DNA of 64,000 nt from positions 4,030,001-4,094,000 of the forward strand of contig NZ_CP024202.1 of NCBI RefSeq assembly GCF_003932755.1. The letters are read 5' to 3'. Of the stretch, positions 10,201 through 19,793 are shown one piece after another. The position numbers were made by a program, and so were the translations under genes. Below the pieces are notes generated by a model that saw only the letters and a list, made by a program, of their open reading frames with translations, was not told where the DNA came from and ran no database searches. The stretch is from Methylomicrobium sp. wino1. Lineage in GTDB: Bacteria; Pseudomonadota; Gammaproteobacteria; Methylococcales; Methylomonadaceae. Every line of letters begins with the position of its first letter. Position 1 is the first letter of the stretch.

Positions 10201-13200
10201 GAGCCTCATCTGGCGCGATACGCAAATGATGCAATTGCACATGAGCGTGAGTCCACGCCAGTGCGGATACACGATCCCACACAGCCATATTGTGATACTT
10301 GTCGGCCAAATCCTCCACCACTTGTCTTGATTCGGCCATTAAAGTGGTCAAAATGAGATGTTCGGTTCCGCCCGACTCTATACGAATTCGTTTGCGCAGA
10401 CTGAATATCGGATCGAGAACGGCTCCAACCGTATTGGTCAGCGGTCGGCCATCCATTACCGCAACCGGATCCCGAAGCGTCTGCCCGCGTCCGACAAAAC
10501 GCGCCCGATCGGTTTCATATTGAAGTCCATCGTCGGGTCGCCCATCGGCCAGCACATGGGCTACCCAAATGTCAGGGTCGCCATCGGACCGTCGGCGCCG
10601 ATGCGCGACCAGTCCTTGTACTTTAGGAAAATATTCGGTCCGGACAAACAGATTGGAAAATACCGGATGCGCAATATCCGAAGGCATCGGAGCAAGCACC
10701 ACCTCCGCATAGGAAGTAATATCGATTTCGCGTGCCTGCGGACCGTCATTGGTCAAAGTCAAGCGTCGGATTTCGGCATCGTCCTCCGGTGAAACAATGA
10801 TCTCCAGAGTAGTGACCATGCTGCCGTCCGTTCGAGTGATGCGGGCACGGTCTTCAGCGAAGACGACGTCGTAATGATCGGGAACCGTCGACGTCGGCTG
10901 ATAGCCGGCCGACCAAACCCGACCGCTTGCAACATCGCGCAGATAAAGATAGCTCCCCCAAGCATCCTTTGTTACGTCTTCGCGCCAACGCGTCACAGCC
11001 AAGTTCCGCCAATCGCTGTAGCCCGATCCGGCCGCAGTGATCATGACCGCGTAACGGCCGTTAGACAAAAGGTGCGCTGAAGGCACGGAAGACGTAGGTG
11101 ATGGAACAAGGCGAACCGGTGGCTGCGTGGGTTCTTTTTCCTCTGTAAGCGCCTGCAACAATGGCGTAATCTTGGTATCCGCACCGTGCGGGATTCGCTC
11201 TTGCAACAATAAGTCGGCGGATTGGATCAGCGGCGCACGATGAAAACGATGACGCATTTCCCCGTCATGTAGCACATTGGCAAGAGCCACCAGGAACATA
11301 CCTTGATGGTGCGCCATGTAGCAACGCACCATTGCAACCTTTTGGCCTTCCGCCAGCCGAATCGGAGTGAAATCGAGCGCTTCGTAAAAACCGAACAGGC
11401 CCAATGCACCTTTTTTTTCCAAGCGTGCAAAGTTTTCCACGGCGGCATGCGGTAAATACATCGCGGCTAAAGCCGTGGCGTAGGGAGCAATCACCAATTC
11501 TTCGCTGAGACCTCGCTTCATTCCCAGACCAGGCACGCCAAAAGCCGAATATTGATAGGTGAAATGAAGATCGCGACCATTAAAAGCCGACTCCGAAACG
11601 CCCCAGGGCACACTCCGTTCATTGCCGTATTCGATCTGCCGCTTGACAACCAGGCGGCAGGTCTGATCGAGCAGACTGTATCGTGGAGTGAAAGTCACCA
11701 GGGAAGGCATTAAGTATTCAAACATCGAACCCGACCACGACAGCAACACAGTGCCATGTGCGGCGCGTGTCACCCTGCGCCCCAGGTGGAACCAGTGAGC
11801 TCTCGGCACATCGCGTTTTGCGATCGCAATGAAACTTGCGAGACGTGCTTCGGACGCCAGCAAATCATAGTAACTAGGATCGAACGCGCCTTCCGAAACG
11901 CGGTAACCGAGCGCGAAGAGGTGACATTCTTTGTCATAAAGAAAACTAAAATCCATTTCGCGGAACAATGTTTCAAAACGCGCGGCCATGTTTTCCAGTC
12001 GCTCGGTGATCGATTCAACGTGGGCTCCGGCACGCCGCAATTGCATCACCAAAGCATTCCGATCGACTGTTGCAACAGACTGTTCGGGCAATGCCTCGAG
12101 GTCAGCCAGGCACTGCTGATAACAAACGGAAAAGTCACTCAGCGGAGACTCAAAGGACAGATGAGTTTGGAACAGACGGGTTATCGCGGGTTCCATACCG
12201 GTCTCGTTACGGACCGCAAAATGAATCCAGGGAACCAATCGCTCCACATCACGCGCATGCGAATGAATGTCATTCCGTAGCAACGATGCCCATACCAGTA
12301 CTTCGCTGTCATCCTCATCGCCACACTCGGCGACATAGGCATGAGCCAGATCCTGCAGTGTGTCGGCGCCGTCGGTCAGCTGTCGCCACTGACGACTCCA
12401 TTCGTCCGGATCAACAGGGGTCTTGGCTAAAAGCTCTCCGAGCATGACGACATTTTGCCGCAGTTCTTTCAACGGAACGATGAGCGTTCGCCGGTCATCG
12501 CTAATTTTAGCGAGCGCGTCCATCAACAACCGATGGGTATCCTTAAGACCGTCCAATGCAGAGGAAAACGCGAGCGGTCGATTCAGCGTTTCCCGGCAGA
12601 ACTGCGCCAATACCAGCAAATGACCCGCCAAGTTACCGCTGTCAACGGTCGACACATAGCGTGGTTCCAGCATGTGCAAGTCACGGGTATCGTACCAATT
12701 GTAAAAATGACCGTGTAAACGCGGCAGTGCATCGAGCGTTTTCAGCGTGGCTTCGAGTCGTTCGACGGTGTCGATCAACCCGATCCAACCGAAATCACGG
12801 GCGGATACGACAGACAACAAATAGAGTCCGAAATTGGTGGGCGAACTACGATGAGCGATGACGGGGTGCGGGTCTTCCTGAAAATTATCCGGCGGCAGAT
12901 AATGCTCCTCCGCGGTCACGAAGGTCGTAAAAAAACGCCAGATACGCCTGCCGATCAAACGCAAGCGCACAATATCCTCGACCGGAAGGGATTCGTCCAG
13001 ATCAAGCTTGGGCGGAAGACTCAACCATCGGGCGATGATCGGTGACAGCATCCATAATAATAAAAACGGCGAAGCCGCATAGATTCCAACCGGATTGAAC
13101 AGCAAAACTATCGAGCCAGCGCCAACAACGACTATGGAGGAACGCCCCAAGGGTCGAATAAGATTCTTCAGCGCGTGATCCGACTGCGCCTTTGCCTGCA

Positions 13201-15958
13201 GGGCGGTAACCCACTTCAACAATTGCCGCCGAGTAACGAACAAGCGTACCAAAGTGGTGACAATAGCATCCGTCATCAGCCAAGCGCGCTCTGCGAGTAA
13301 GGTCAACGCCACGAAACTGTTGCCAATCGCCAATAGCACATTTTCTCCTACCGCGCGTAGATGGGTGCTCAATGCGATGCCACGGCGAGGTAATGTAAAC
13401 CCGCCGATGATCGCCAAGATCGCAGGAAAGGCTAATGCCGTTAGTACGAAACCGGTCAGCACTAATACCGGTGCATTCGGGATGGCCCAGGTTGCGACCA
13501 GGGCGGAGAAAGCTGCCGGAGCCAATAGGGAACGACGCAAATTATCCAGCATCTTCCAACGCCCGATCATCGGCATATCCTTGCCGCGACGTCCGAATAT
13601 CCAAGGTAACAGTTGCCAATCTCCCCGGACCCAACGGTGCTCGCGTGAGGCCGCGACGTCGGTGTGGGAAGGAAACTCTTCGAAAAGCTCGATATCGCTC
13701 ACCAACGCGCAGCGCACATAGACACTCTCGAACAAATCATGGCTGAGCTGAGTGTTGTCCGGTACGCGTCCGGCCAACGCGGCTTCAAACGAGTCCACAT
13801 GATACAAGCCTTTACCGCTGTAAGTACCGAGTCTGAACAAATCCTGATAAAGTTCGGATACTGAGCTGGAGTAGGCGTCAATGCCGGAAGCCCCGGCAAA
13901 AATCTGGTGAAACATCGAGTGCTCCCGCCGATGCGGCAAGGTCGGTGTCACGCGAGGTTGCAGAATACCGTAGCCATCTACGACACATTGGCTGCCAGGA
14001 TCGAATACCGGCTGATTGAGCGGGTGAGCGGCGACACCCACCAGTTGCGTTACGTCGCCCATCGGCATCTTGGTATCGGCATCGAGGGTAATTACATAGC
14101 AAACGCCGGGCGGCGTCACGGCCGGCTTGCCATCGATTGGAAGAAATGACGTATCGGCAGCGCCGCGTAACAGCCTATTAAATTCGTGCAGTTTACCTCG
14201 TTTGCGCTCCCACCCCATCCACTTGCCTTCGCTTGGATTCCACAAGCGTTTTCGGTGAAAAACATAGAAGCGTTGGTCTCCATATTTGGCATTGAGTGCG
14301 GCTACTCCGTCAGTGGCTATATTCAGCAACGGGGCATCGTCCGGCATGATTTCCTGATCGGCATCCGACCAATCGGACAACAGCGCGAAGCGCACCGCAC
14401 CATCCGAGTTGGACAGATAACGTACCTCAAGCTGCTCGATCTGCTGCTTGACCCCGGCCTCGTTGACGAACATCGTCGGCACGACGACGAATGTGCTCAA
14501 TGCCTGAGGCACGCCGTCTTTAAGATCGATCCTTGGCAGGTGTTGTGGCGGAAGATTCGCACTGATGAAATGGTTTACCAGGCCGACAGCTATATCCGAT
14601 GCCGGGAACAATCCGAACAGCGCAAGCAGGATTAGCGGTAATCCGCTAATCCCTGCCGCGAAGCTCAAACTCAACGGCAGTGCGAGCAACAACAGTGTCA
14701 ATAGAGCCAGACTGCCCACATAAGCGAGTCCGGCATGGGCGATATAAGCGCGCAGGAGCTTTTTTTTGAACGAAGGTCGAAACTCAAGATCCCTTTCGAA
14801 TGCGTAACGGCCAGCACCGATCAAGTGATAACCCGGTTCTTGTTGCCGTTTATCGGCGGTGGATTGTTCGCTTTCGCATCGAACTTTAGCTATCACCTTG
14901 CGAGCGATCTCCAACTCCGAATACGGCGAGCGCTTGGCGAGGTCCTCGATCGCGTGACGGTAACGATCGCGCGTCAAAAAATCGAAAGAACAATAGCTTT
15001 CATGAACACGCAGACACTCGTCTACGAGGCTCACATCCTCGACGAACCGAGGCCATTCAAATGCTGAGATGGCGCGCATGCTGATAATGATATTGCGCAC
15101 CGTCCAGTTATCGGCGATCTGGTCGGCGTGCTCCCGGCTCACGATTTCATCGAGTCCTATGCCTTGCCGGTTCAACCATTCATTAAGAAAGTCAAGGGAA
15201 ACCGACGCGCCCAGATGCGGGTCGTGCGAACGTTGCAGGATTTGGACGGCGTATGACTGAATCAATGGCTCGGTGGGTAATACCGGCACCGGTAATGGGG
15301 ATTCCGGTTTATCGCTTTGAGCGATAATTTGTTCGTAGTTATCGACGAACTCGTCGGCCATCTTGCGACCGGTTTGGGAATGGATGATACGAATAGCGAG
15401 TCGACGAAGATTTTCGACCAGCAAGACCCGCAATGTAATCGGAATCGCCCAGAGTTCACCGAGCGTGAGAGGATCGACACTTTGATAGGCTCGCACAAAG
15501 ACTTTTAGCAACTCCGGGTCGAAGCGACTATCCAAATGGGCAACCAATGCCCAGGCAATGCTATAAACACGAGGAAAACCTTCGAACAAGCCTTCGCCTA
15601 ACTTTGGCAGTTCCCGGTAATAGCTTTCAGGCAAGTCAACGAGAATGTCACCGACCTGCTCTTCAATGACATGAAAATTATCCAGAAGCCATTCGGCAGC
15701 CGGCGTAATGGCGTGTTGATCACGAACCGCCTTGGCGACCGCTTTATAAGCATCAAGCAGCACAAGTGAATTGTCACGCACTCGAGGAAGCAGTTTTTGT
15801 CCCTTCTTGTGGCGACTGACTTTTTTTTGCGCTTGCGCCAAACTGATCGCATGCTGTTCGAGCCGTTCGCGACTGAACAACTCGAACCGGATGGGCGATT
15901 CATCGCTAACCGGATGATCGACTCTAACATGTCGTCTTTGTTCTCGCCGTTTGGCCAT
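7232..15958 (-). CDS. ndvB: Cyclic beta-1,2-glucan synthase-like protein (NdvB/ChvB type)
   Basis: A 2908-residue multidomain inner-membrane protein. The ATG at 15958 is preferred over an upstream in-frame start at 16069 because AGGAGA lies 7 bases before it. Domains in order: an N-terminal region; a membrane block near residues 400-460; a GT84-type glycosyltransferase with FALLSDWSDADQE and YVITLDADTKMPMGD; further membrane segments; a glucoamylase-like domain (HGHFYNWYDTRDL, LLSWSGSMFEYLMP); and two C-terminal GH94-type phosphorylase modules, the last with the catalytic-type GSGDWNDGMNRVG near residue 2500. The length is close to rhizobial NdvB. Family members make periplasmic cyclic beta-1,2-glucans for osmotic adaptation. 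Linkage and ring closure are inferred. The neighbouring small membrane proteins fit an envelope-stress setting. Confidence 0.88.
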   Translation of the reverse strand: MAKRREQRRHVRVDHPVSDESPIRFELFSRERLEQHAISLAQAQKKVSRHKKGQKLLPRVRDNSLVLLDAYKAVAKAVRDQHAITPAAEWLLDNFHVIEEQVGDILVDLPESYYRELPKLGEGLFEGFPRVYSIAWALVAHLDSRFDPELLKVFVRAYQSVDPLTLGELWAIPITLRVLLVENLRRLAIRIIHSQTGRKMADEFVDNYEQIIAQSDKPESPLPVPVLPTEPLIQSYAVQILQRSHDPHLGASVSLDFLNEWLNRQGIGLDEIVSREHADQIADNWTVRNIIISMRAISAFEWPRFVEDVSLVDECLRVHESYCSFDFLTRDRYRHAIEDLAKRSPYSELEIARKVIAKVRCESEQSTADKRQQEPGYHLIGAGRYAFERDLEFRPSFKKKLLRAYIAHAGLAYVGSLALLTLLLLALPLSLSFAAGISGLPLILLALFGLFPASDIAVGLVNHFISANLPPQHLPRIDLKDGVPQALSTFVVVPTMFVNEAGVKQQIEQLEVRYLSNSDGAVRFALLSDWSDADQEIMPDDAPLLNIATDGVAALNAKYGDQRFYVFHRKRLWNPSEGKWMGWERKRGKLHEFNRLLRGAADTSFLPIDGKPAVTPPGVCYVITLDADTKMPMGDVTQLVGVAAHPLNQPVFDPGSQCVVDGYGILQPRVTPTLPHRREHSMFHQIFAGASGIDAYSSSVSELYQDLFRLGTYSGKGLYHVDSFEAALAGRVPDNTQLSHDLFESVYVRCALVSDIELFEEFPSHTDVAASREHRWVRGDWQLLPWIFGRRGKDMPMIGRWKMLDNLRRSLLAPAAFSALVATWAIPNAPVLVLTGFVLTALAFPAILAIIGGFTLPRRGIALSTHLRAVGENVLLAIGNSFVALTLLAERAWLMTDAIVTTLVRLFVTRRQLLKWVTALQAKAQSDHALKNLIRPLGRSSIVVVGAGSIVLLFNPVGIYAASPFLLLWMLSPIIARWLSLPPKLDLDESLPVEDIVRLRLIGRRIWRFFTTFVTAEEHYLPPDNFQEDPHPVIAHRSSPTNFGLYLLSVVSARDFGWIGLIDTVERLEATLKTLDALPRLHGHFYNWYDTRDLHMLEPRYVSTVDSGNLAGHLLVLAQFCRETLNRPLAFSSALDGLKDTHRLLMDALAKISDDRRTLIVPLKELRQNVVMLGELLAKTPVDPDEWSRQWRQLTDGADTLQDLAHAYVAECGDEDDSEVLVWASLLRNDIHSHARDVERLVPWIHFAVRNETGMEPAITRLFQTHLSFESPLSDFSVCYQQCLADLEALPEQSVATVDRNALVMQLRRAGAHVESITERLENMAARFETLFREMDFSFLYDKECHLFALGYRVSEGAFDPSYYDLLASEARLASFIAIAKRDVPRAHWFHLGRRVTRAAHGTVLLSWSGSMFEYLMPSLVTFTPRYSLLDQTCRLVVKRQIEYGNERSVPWGVSESAFNGRDLHFTYQYSAFGVPGLGMKRGLSEELVIAPYATALAAMYLPHAAVENFARLEKKGALGLFGFYEALDFTPIRLAEGQKVAMVRCYMAHHQGMFLVALANVLHDGEMRHRFHRAPLIQSADLLLQERIPHGADTKITPLLQALTEEKEPTQPPVRLVPSPTSSVPSAHLLSNGRYAVMITAAGSGYSDWRNLAVTRWREDVTKDAWGSYLYLRDVASGRVWSAGYQPTSTVPDHYDVVFAEDRARITRTDGSMVTTLEIIVSPEDDAEIRRLTLTNDGPQAREIDITSYAEVVLAPMPSDIAHPVFSNLFVRTEYFPKVQGLVAHRRRRSDGDPDIWVAHVLADGRPDDGLQYETDRARFVGRGQTLRDPVAVMDGRPLTNTVGAVLDPIFSLRKRIRIESGGTEHLILTTLMAESRQVVEDLADKYHNMAVWDRVSALAWTHAHVQLHHLRIAPDEAQLFQFLANRLIYADPSLRPSGRLLRMNNMNVTGLWRHGISGDRPILLLRITALEDRTLVEQLLRAHEYWRMKGLTVDIVILNEKKASYIDDLQTLLEGMVRDNLARSSDREYGNRGAIFVLRGDQLTAEEQRQLQVVARAVLASNRGTLAEQLLRSTRPDAAFVEPRNLPAPETDVPTLTIPKLEFFNGLGGFAEEGREYVIVLDKGQWTPSPWVNVIANAEFGFIVSELGSGCTWCGNSRENLLTPWSNDPVSDPPGEVFYLRDDETNELWSPTALPIRVDNASYVIRHGQGYSRFEHASHGIHSELLQFVSPDDPIKISRLIVKNVSGRPRRLTVAGYVEWVLGASRTMTAPHVITELDPETGAVFAYNPWDVEFGKRIAFVDFCGLQTGWTGNRTVFIGRNGSLDAPAGLLTAHTLKNRVGAGMDPCAALTTAIELEPNGSVELVFLLGQGNDRAHAGELVRRYRDTKAATGFTRVKQSWEQILEKVQVKTPDRELDLLLNGWLLYQSLSCRMWARAGFYQVGGAFGFRDQLQDSMAFVVSRPDLTRAHLLRAAGRQFAEGDVQHWWHPPSGRGVRTRFSDDRVWLPYAVTHYIKVSGDADVLDVQVPFLEGPVLGPEQDDLYYEPTGSSQQASLFEHCARALDLSLKTGSHGLPLMGSGDWNDGMNRVGNQGKGESVWMAWFLLATLPEFAALAERRGDHERYVRWRDHIDKLKVAVEAEGWDGAWYRRAFFDDGTPLGSAANAECRIDSIAQSWGVISGFAETERARRAMCSVREYLVRYGDDLVLLFTPPFDKTERDPGYIKSYPPGIRENGGQYTHAAIWTVIAYAMLGDGDQAGELLSMLNPIKRTTTRTGVYAYKVEPYVLSADIYSESPHVRRGGWTWYTGAAGWFYRAGMEWVLGMQVRNDTLCFDPCIPRNWSGYSIVYRHGNSRYEIAVENPDGVTRGIAAIELDGERQSSGNSIILTDDGQVHRVRVVLGSSVLE

Positions 15959-16229
15959 GATTTGACTCTCCTGTCTATATAAATCGGCATAGCTGGTTTG
16001 CATTAAACCGAAAGGCAATGCACAAAAAATCGCATCAGGAGTCCGGTCTCCAGATATAAAGCCAACCATCTATGGCACTGGGATACCTGCTCTCGTGTCC
16101 TATGGGTATCCCGGGGATATGACGTTTACGTATATCGAAGAGTACCTTACTCTGAAGCACGAATGTGACGCGCCGTATCTCGAGACACGGCGCATGAAGA
16201 TCCACAACAAGCGGGTGGGTTATTACAGG

Positions 16230-16388
16230 CTAGATAATGCCCATTAAAACCAGAATCAATAATATGATTAAAATCGTCCCCAGCCCGCCGCTCGGTCCGT
16301 ATCCCCATCCTCGGCTATGCGGCCAGATTGGAATGACGCCGACCAGCATCAGAATGAGAATAACGAGTACAATTGTGCCGATTGACAT
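16230..16388 (-). CDS. DUF3309 family small membrane protein
   Basis: A 52-residue protein, start chosen at 16388 (MSIGTIVLVILILMLVG) because AGGAGC lies just upstream; a longer frame from 16439 has no such site. Two membrane segments flank the conserved polar centre PIWPHSRGWGYGPSGGLG, which is the hallmark of DUF3309. The function is unknown. Such genes are often found near CsbD and other stress genes. It lies 72 bases downstream of the DUF3096 gene on the same strand. Confidence 0.85.
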   Translation of the reverse strand: MSIGTIVLVILILMLVGVIPIWPHSRGWGYGPSGGLGTILIILLILVLMGII

Positions 16389-16460
16389 CGGTAGCGCTCC
16401 TGTTGGATAAAAAACATAAACTTGAAAATTGCCCGGCATGACAAGCTTTTAGTCTAGTAA

Positions 16461-16604
16461 CTACAACAAGTTATTATGCTGCATCAGCCCCAAGACGCCC
16501 CGGACGATCAAATAAACAGCCACGAAGTAATTTAAAAATCTAGGCACAATCAAAATTAATATCCCTATCACAAGTGCCAACATAGGTTCGATTGCAATAG
16601 TCAT
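16461..16604 (-). CDS. DUF3096 family small membrane protein
   Basis: A 47-residue protein (MTIAIEPMLALVIGILILIV, then PRFLNYFVAVYLIVRGVLGL). Two hydrophobic segments with a PRxLNYxVAxYLI link are typical of DUF3096. The start at 16604 has GGGGAT 6 bases upstream; an ATG four codons earlier has no ribosome binding site. A perfect half-site palindrome (16662-16677) lies 58 bases upstream, suggesting shared regulation with the other small stress genes here. Function unknown. Confidence 0.78.
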   Translation of the reverse strand: MTIAIEPMLALVIGILILIVPRFLNYFVAVYLIVRGVLGLMQHNNLL

Positions 16605-16661
16605 TTCGATCCCCATCAAATTAAATGAAATTACAATTTAACGGTAATAATGGCCTCAGTC

Positions 16662-16677
16662 TGTTCGGTATCGAACA
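16662..16677. promoter_or_regulatory. Putative stress-regulon operator, site 1
   Basis: TGTTCGGTATCGAACA: perfect inverted half-sites TGTTCG/CGAACA around GTAT. It lies 58 bases upstream of the DUF3096 start. It belongs to a 14-member family in this window, described in the findings. Confidence 0.6.
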
Positions 16678-17168
16678 CATAGCCGCTAAAAACAAGGCTT
16701 TTGAAATTGACTCAGTAAGGGACGAACATGAAATAACTTCTTCAAATGTCGGAAGGGGGATCGGCTGCTCGATTGATAGGTGTCGAGCAACCGCACCCTC
16801 TTCGGAACCGGCATTGTTTTGCATATCAAAAATTAGATAAAGAGTCCAGATCTACGAGCTTTCACAGTAATGTAGTTTCGGGGTTTGCACTACATGCAGT
16901 AGCGGTGCGTGACATCGGCAAATAATTTGAACCACTCGCGACAATTGAGCGTTTGCGTTTGCATTACAATCGTTTGGGATCAAAATGTACCAGCCGAAAA
17001 CCTCGTTGCTGAAGATTGCCGACAATTACATCGAGATGTCGGTAGGTGACGGGACGATTGTCGTGGAATATCAATAAACAGGGGTGAGGCTTGCTCCATA
17101 CCGCCAAAATCCAAGGCTTTTTCCGTCCGGATTATGGCGAAGCCTTCATGGCAGCCAAAGTAAAACGT

Positions 17169-19136
17169 TTATTTTACAAAGTCCCGGCATTCGTTGCGGT
17201 AGCGCCCTAGCGCCCAGAGCGGAAAGTATTTGTCGTAACCGTGGTATTTCAAATAAAAAAACTTGGGAAAACCCGGCGCATTGAAGCCATCATCCTTCCA
17301 GAACCCATCGTCTTGTTGGTTTTTCAAGAGATAATTAATTCCGGATTCGACTTCGGGGCAACCCGCCTCACCGGCCGACATCAAGGCCAGCAGAGCGAGC
17401 GCGGTATGAAATGCCGTGCCGGTTTCGCTTTCGCCGCGAACCCCGACATCGTGATAACTATCATTGTCCTCCCCCCAACCGCCGTCGGCACGCTGCTTGG
17501 ATTTTAGCCAAACCACCGCTTTACGAATGTGGGAATCATGCTTCGAAATACCGGCGCTTTCGAACCCGGTCAATACAGACCAAGTTCCGTAAATGTAATT
17601 TGTTCCCCACCGACCGAACCAGGATCCGTCGGCTTCCTGCTGATTGCGCAAATAAGTGATGCAGTTGTCGATAACGGCCCGGTATTCCGGCTGTTTATCG
17701 ACCAGTTTGCTCAAAAACATAACGCAGCGTCCGCTGACATCGGCGGTCGGCGGATCGAGCAAAGCGCCGTGATCGGCGAACGGTATATGGTTGAGATAGC
17801 CATGCGTGTTATCGGCGTCAAAAGCGCCGTAGCCGCCGCCTGCGGATTGCATGCCGGCAATCCAGCCCCCTGCCCGTTCGATATTTTCGGTAAACTCGCG
17901 ATCGCCGGACTTTATCATCGCCAGCGCAACCACCGCGGTATCGTCGACATCGGGATAATGGCTGTTGCCGAACTGAAAAGCCCAGCCGCCGCCCGGCAGA
18001 TTGGGCCGTTGCACCCGCCAATCGCCCGGTTCGTTGCTCAATTGCCGGCTGGCCAGCCAATTTAAAGCCTTAGTGAGCGATTGTTCGGCAATCGGATCAC
18101 GCTCTCGGCGATCGACTTCCTGCAATACCAGCGTGGCGAGTCCGGTATCCCAGACCGGTGAAACGCAAGGCTGACAATAAGCCTTATCCGGCTTGACGAC
18201 CAGCAATCTATCGATTGCTTCTCGGGCGATACGCCGCCGCTCATCGTCTGCAGGAATCCCTAAATAATCCATGGCCTCATAGGCATTGACCATGGATGTA
18301 AAAATAGCCCCCAGTCCATCGTACCCATTCAATCGGGACATAAACCAATCGCGAGCCTTAATCGTTGCCTTGCGGCGAACGAAACCGGGAATCAACGGCT
18401 CCATCAAGCGGCCCATTCGATCCGCGGCCAATATCAGCTTGCCTAGCGGTGTTTTGACGTGTGCAAAATAATTTTTTTCCGACTCAGGGGGCGTGATAAA
18501 GAGCTCTGAAATCCCCACTTTGTTCGGATTACGAGCCTTGACTTTATAAGTACACAGGATGAATAACGGCACCATTACGGTACGGGACCAATACGAAACT
18601 TTATCGATATGAAACGGAAACCATTTGGGTAAAAACATGATTTCGACCGGGATAAAAGGCACGCCGCGCCAAGGAATCTGCTCGAACATCGCCATCATGA
18701 TACGCGTAAAGACGTTAGCCTTGGCGCCGCCGCCCCGAGCCAGTATCCAACGGCGCGCTTTGACCATGTGCTGCGCTTGAATCAAGTCGCCGGCCAATTT
18801 CATCGCGTAATAAGCCTTGATTGTGCAACTCAGGTCTCCCGGTCCGCCTTTATAAAGCGGATAACTGCCGCCCCGGTCTTGTTGTTCATGGAGATATTGA
18901 ACAATCTTGGCCTGGAGCGTTGCATCTATTTCACCCATGAAATGCATCATCAAGATGTATTCGGAAGGAATCGTGCAATCCGCTTCGAGCTCGAAAACCC
19001 AATAGCCTTCCTCACTTTGCAGGTCTAATAACCGCCCCTTGGCGCAAGCTATCGCATCGTCCAAGCTCGAACGTGGATAGGATCGGCTAGTCGATGAAGC
19101 ATCCTGATTAGGATGAAAAATGGTCTCTATTAGCAT
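17169..19136 (-). CDS. shc: Squalene-hopene cyclase
   Basis: A 655-residue class II triterpene cyclase that turns squalene into hopene/diplopterol, the core of membrane hopanoids. The catalytic acid motif is DVDDTAV (DXDDTA) near residue 400. Several QW-type repeats are visible (for example QEADGSWFGRWGTNYIYGTW and QRADGGWGEDNDSY). Length and motif order match full-length bacterial enzymes. It is a monotopic membrane enzyme. No other hopanoid gene lies next to it in this window. The start at 19136 fits the homologous N-terminus, although its ribosome binding site is not strong. Confidence 0.96.
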   Translation of the reverse strand: MLIETIFHPNQDASSTSRSYPRSSLDDAIACAKGRLLDLQSEEGYWVFELEADCTIPSEYILMMHFMGEIDATLQAKIVQYLHEQQDRGGSYPLYKGGPGDLSCTIKAYYAMKLAGDLIQAQHMVKARRWILARGGGAKANVFTRIMMAMFEQIPWRGVPFIPVEIMFLPKWFPFHIDKVSYWSRTVMVPLFILCTYKVKARNPNKVGISELFITPPESEKNYFAHVKTPLGKLILAADRMGRLMEPLIPGFVRRKATIKARDWFMSRLNGYDGLGAIFTSMVNAYEAMDYLGIPADDERRRIAREAIDRLLVVKPDKAYCQPCVSPVWDTGLATLVLQEVDRRERDPIAEQSLTKALNWLASRQLSNEPGDWRVQRPNLPGGGWAFQFGNSHYPDVDDTAVVALAMIKSGDREFTENIERAGGWIAGMQSAGGGYGAFDADNTHGYLNHIPFADHGALLDPPTADVSGRCVMFLSKLVDKQPEYRAVIDNCITYLRNQQEADGSWFGRWGTNYIYGTWSVLTGFESAGISKHDSHIRKAVVWLKSKQRADGGWGEDNDSYHDVGVRGESETGTAFHTALALLALMSAGEAGCPEVESGINYLLKNQQDDGFWKDDGFNAPGFPKFFYLKYHGYDKYFPLWALGRYRNECRDFVK

Positions 19137-19484
19137 GAATTGATTTTCTGACTTCCCTTAAATTTTAGCGGTATCAGACCTGAAATAAAGTCGGTTGTAC
19201 AGGACAAAAAAAACTGCAGCAATAAATTGCCGCAGCGAGCCGGGAGGAGCGCAATAACGAAAATGAGTTTTATGATGGATTAAGTTAAGCCAACTTTTCG
19301 GCAGTCCGTACCGGAATGACGGCTTAACATAATGGCGATGTTAACCAGATATGTACCGCTGAGTCATCACGTTGTATTGCCGATTTAAGCCATCCCGGTA
19401 TAACATTACTTATATGTCTGCAAATTAGTTTTCTGTCGATACGGTATTTTACGGTAATGATAACAGTGACTTTTAAATGTCGTC

Positions 19485-19500
19485 GGTACGTTGCCGCACA
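19485..19500. promoter_or_regulatory. Putative stress-regulon operator, site 2
   Basis: GGTACGTTGCCGCACA, preceded by CGTC. It lies 294 bases upstream of the first Crp/Fnr-like gene and 349 bases upstream of shc. Confidence 0.45.
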
Positions 19501-19535
19501 TATAACCATTTCCGGTTTTTAAGAATGCTTGCTTC

Positions 19536-19602
19536 TATGCCCGTGGATCAATATTCGGCGCCTCCTCAGGTACTGCCGAAATTTGAAGTGGGATAAGGTA
19601 TA
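19536..19602. repeat. Family A repeat, minimal 67-base copy
   Basis: Contains just the two inverted ends of family A joined through GGCGCC, with none of the internal palindromes. This shows what the minimal unit looks like. Confidence 0.65.
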
Positions 19603-19793
19603 CATGCTCTTGCCGAAAATTACTCCTCTCCGTTCACTTGCTCCCTTTAAAGTTCTCTGCTATAAATTAGCTGCCTTTATTTCCATAAAAAATACCAGGC
19701 TTTTTCTATAAGCTTATCGAGGCTACGAACCGGTTCGCCGCATAAACCATTCGTAGAATGTCACTTTCCATGACTATTTAGTTTTGATTGCTT

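Larger units (their letters stand above)
19137..19793. other. Intergenic region between shc and the first Crp/Fnr gene
   Basis: 657 bases with no convincing gene. It holds one operator-like site (19485-19500) and a minimal 67-base family A repeat (19536-19602). The remainder is AT-rich and otherwise featureless to me. Confidence 0.6.

Noticed and set aside
16985-17077. 30-residue frame (MYQPKTSLLKIADNYIEMSV...) with GGGAT upstream
   Set aside because: Too short and not recognised; it could be a remnant of a transposase or another gene, but nothing around it supports a call.
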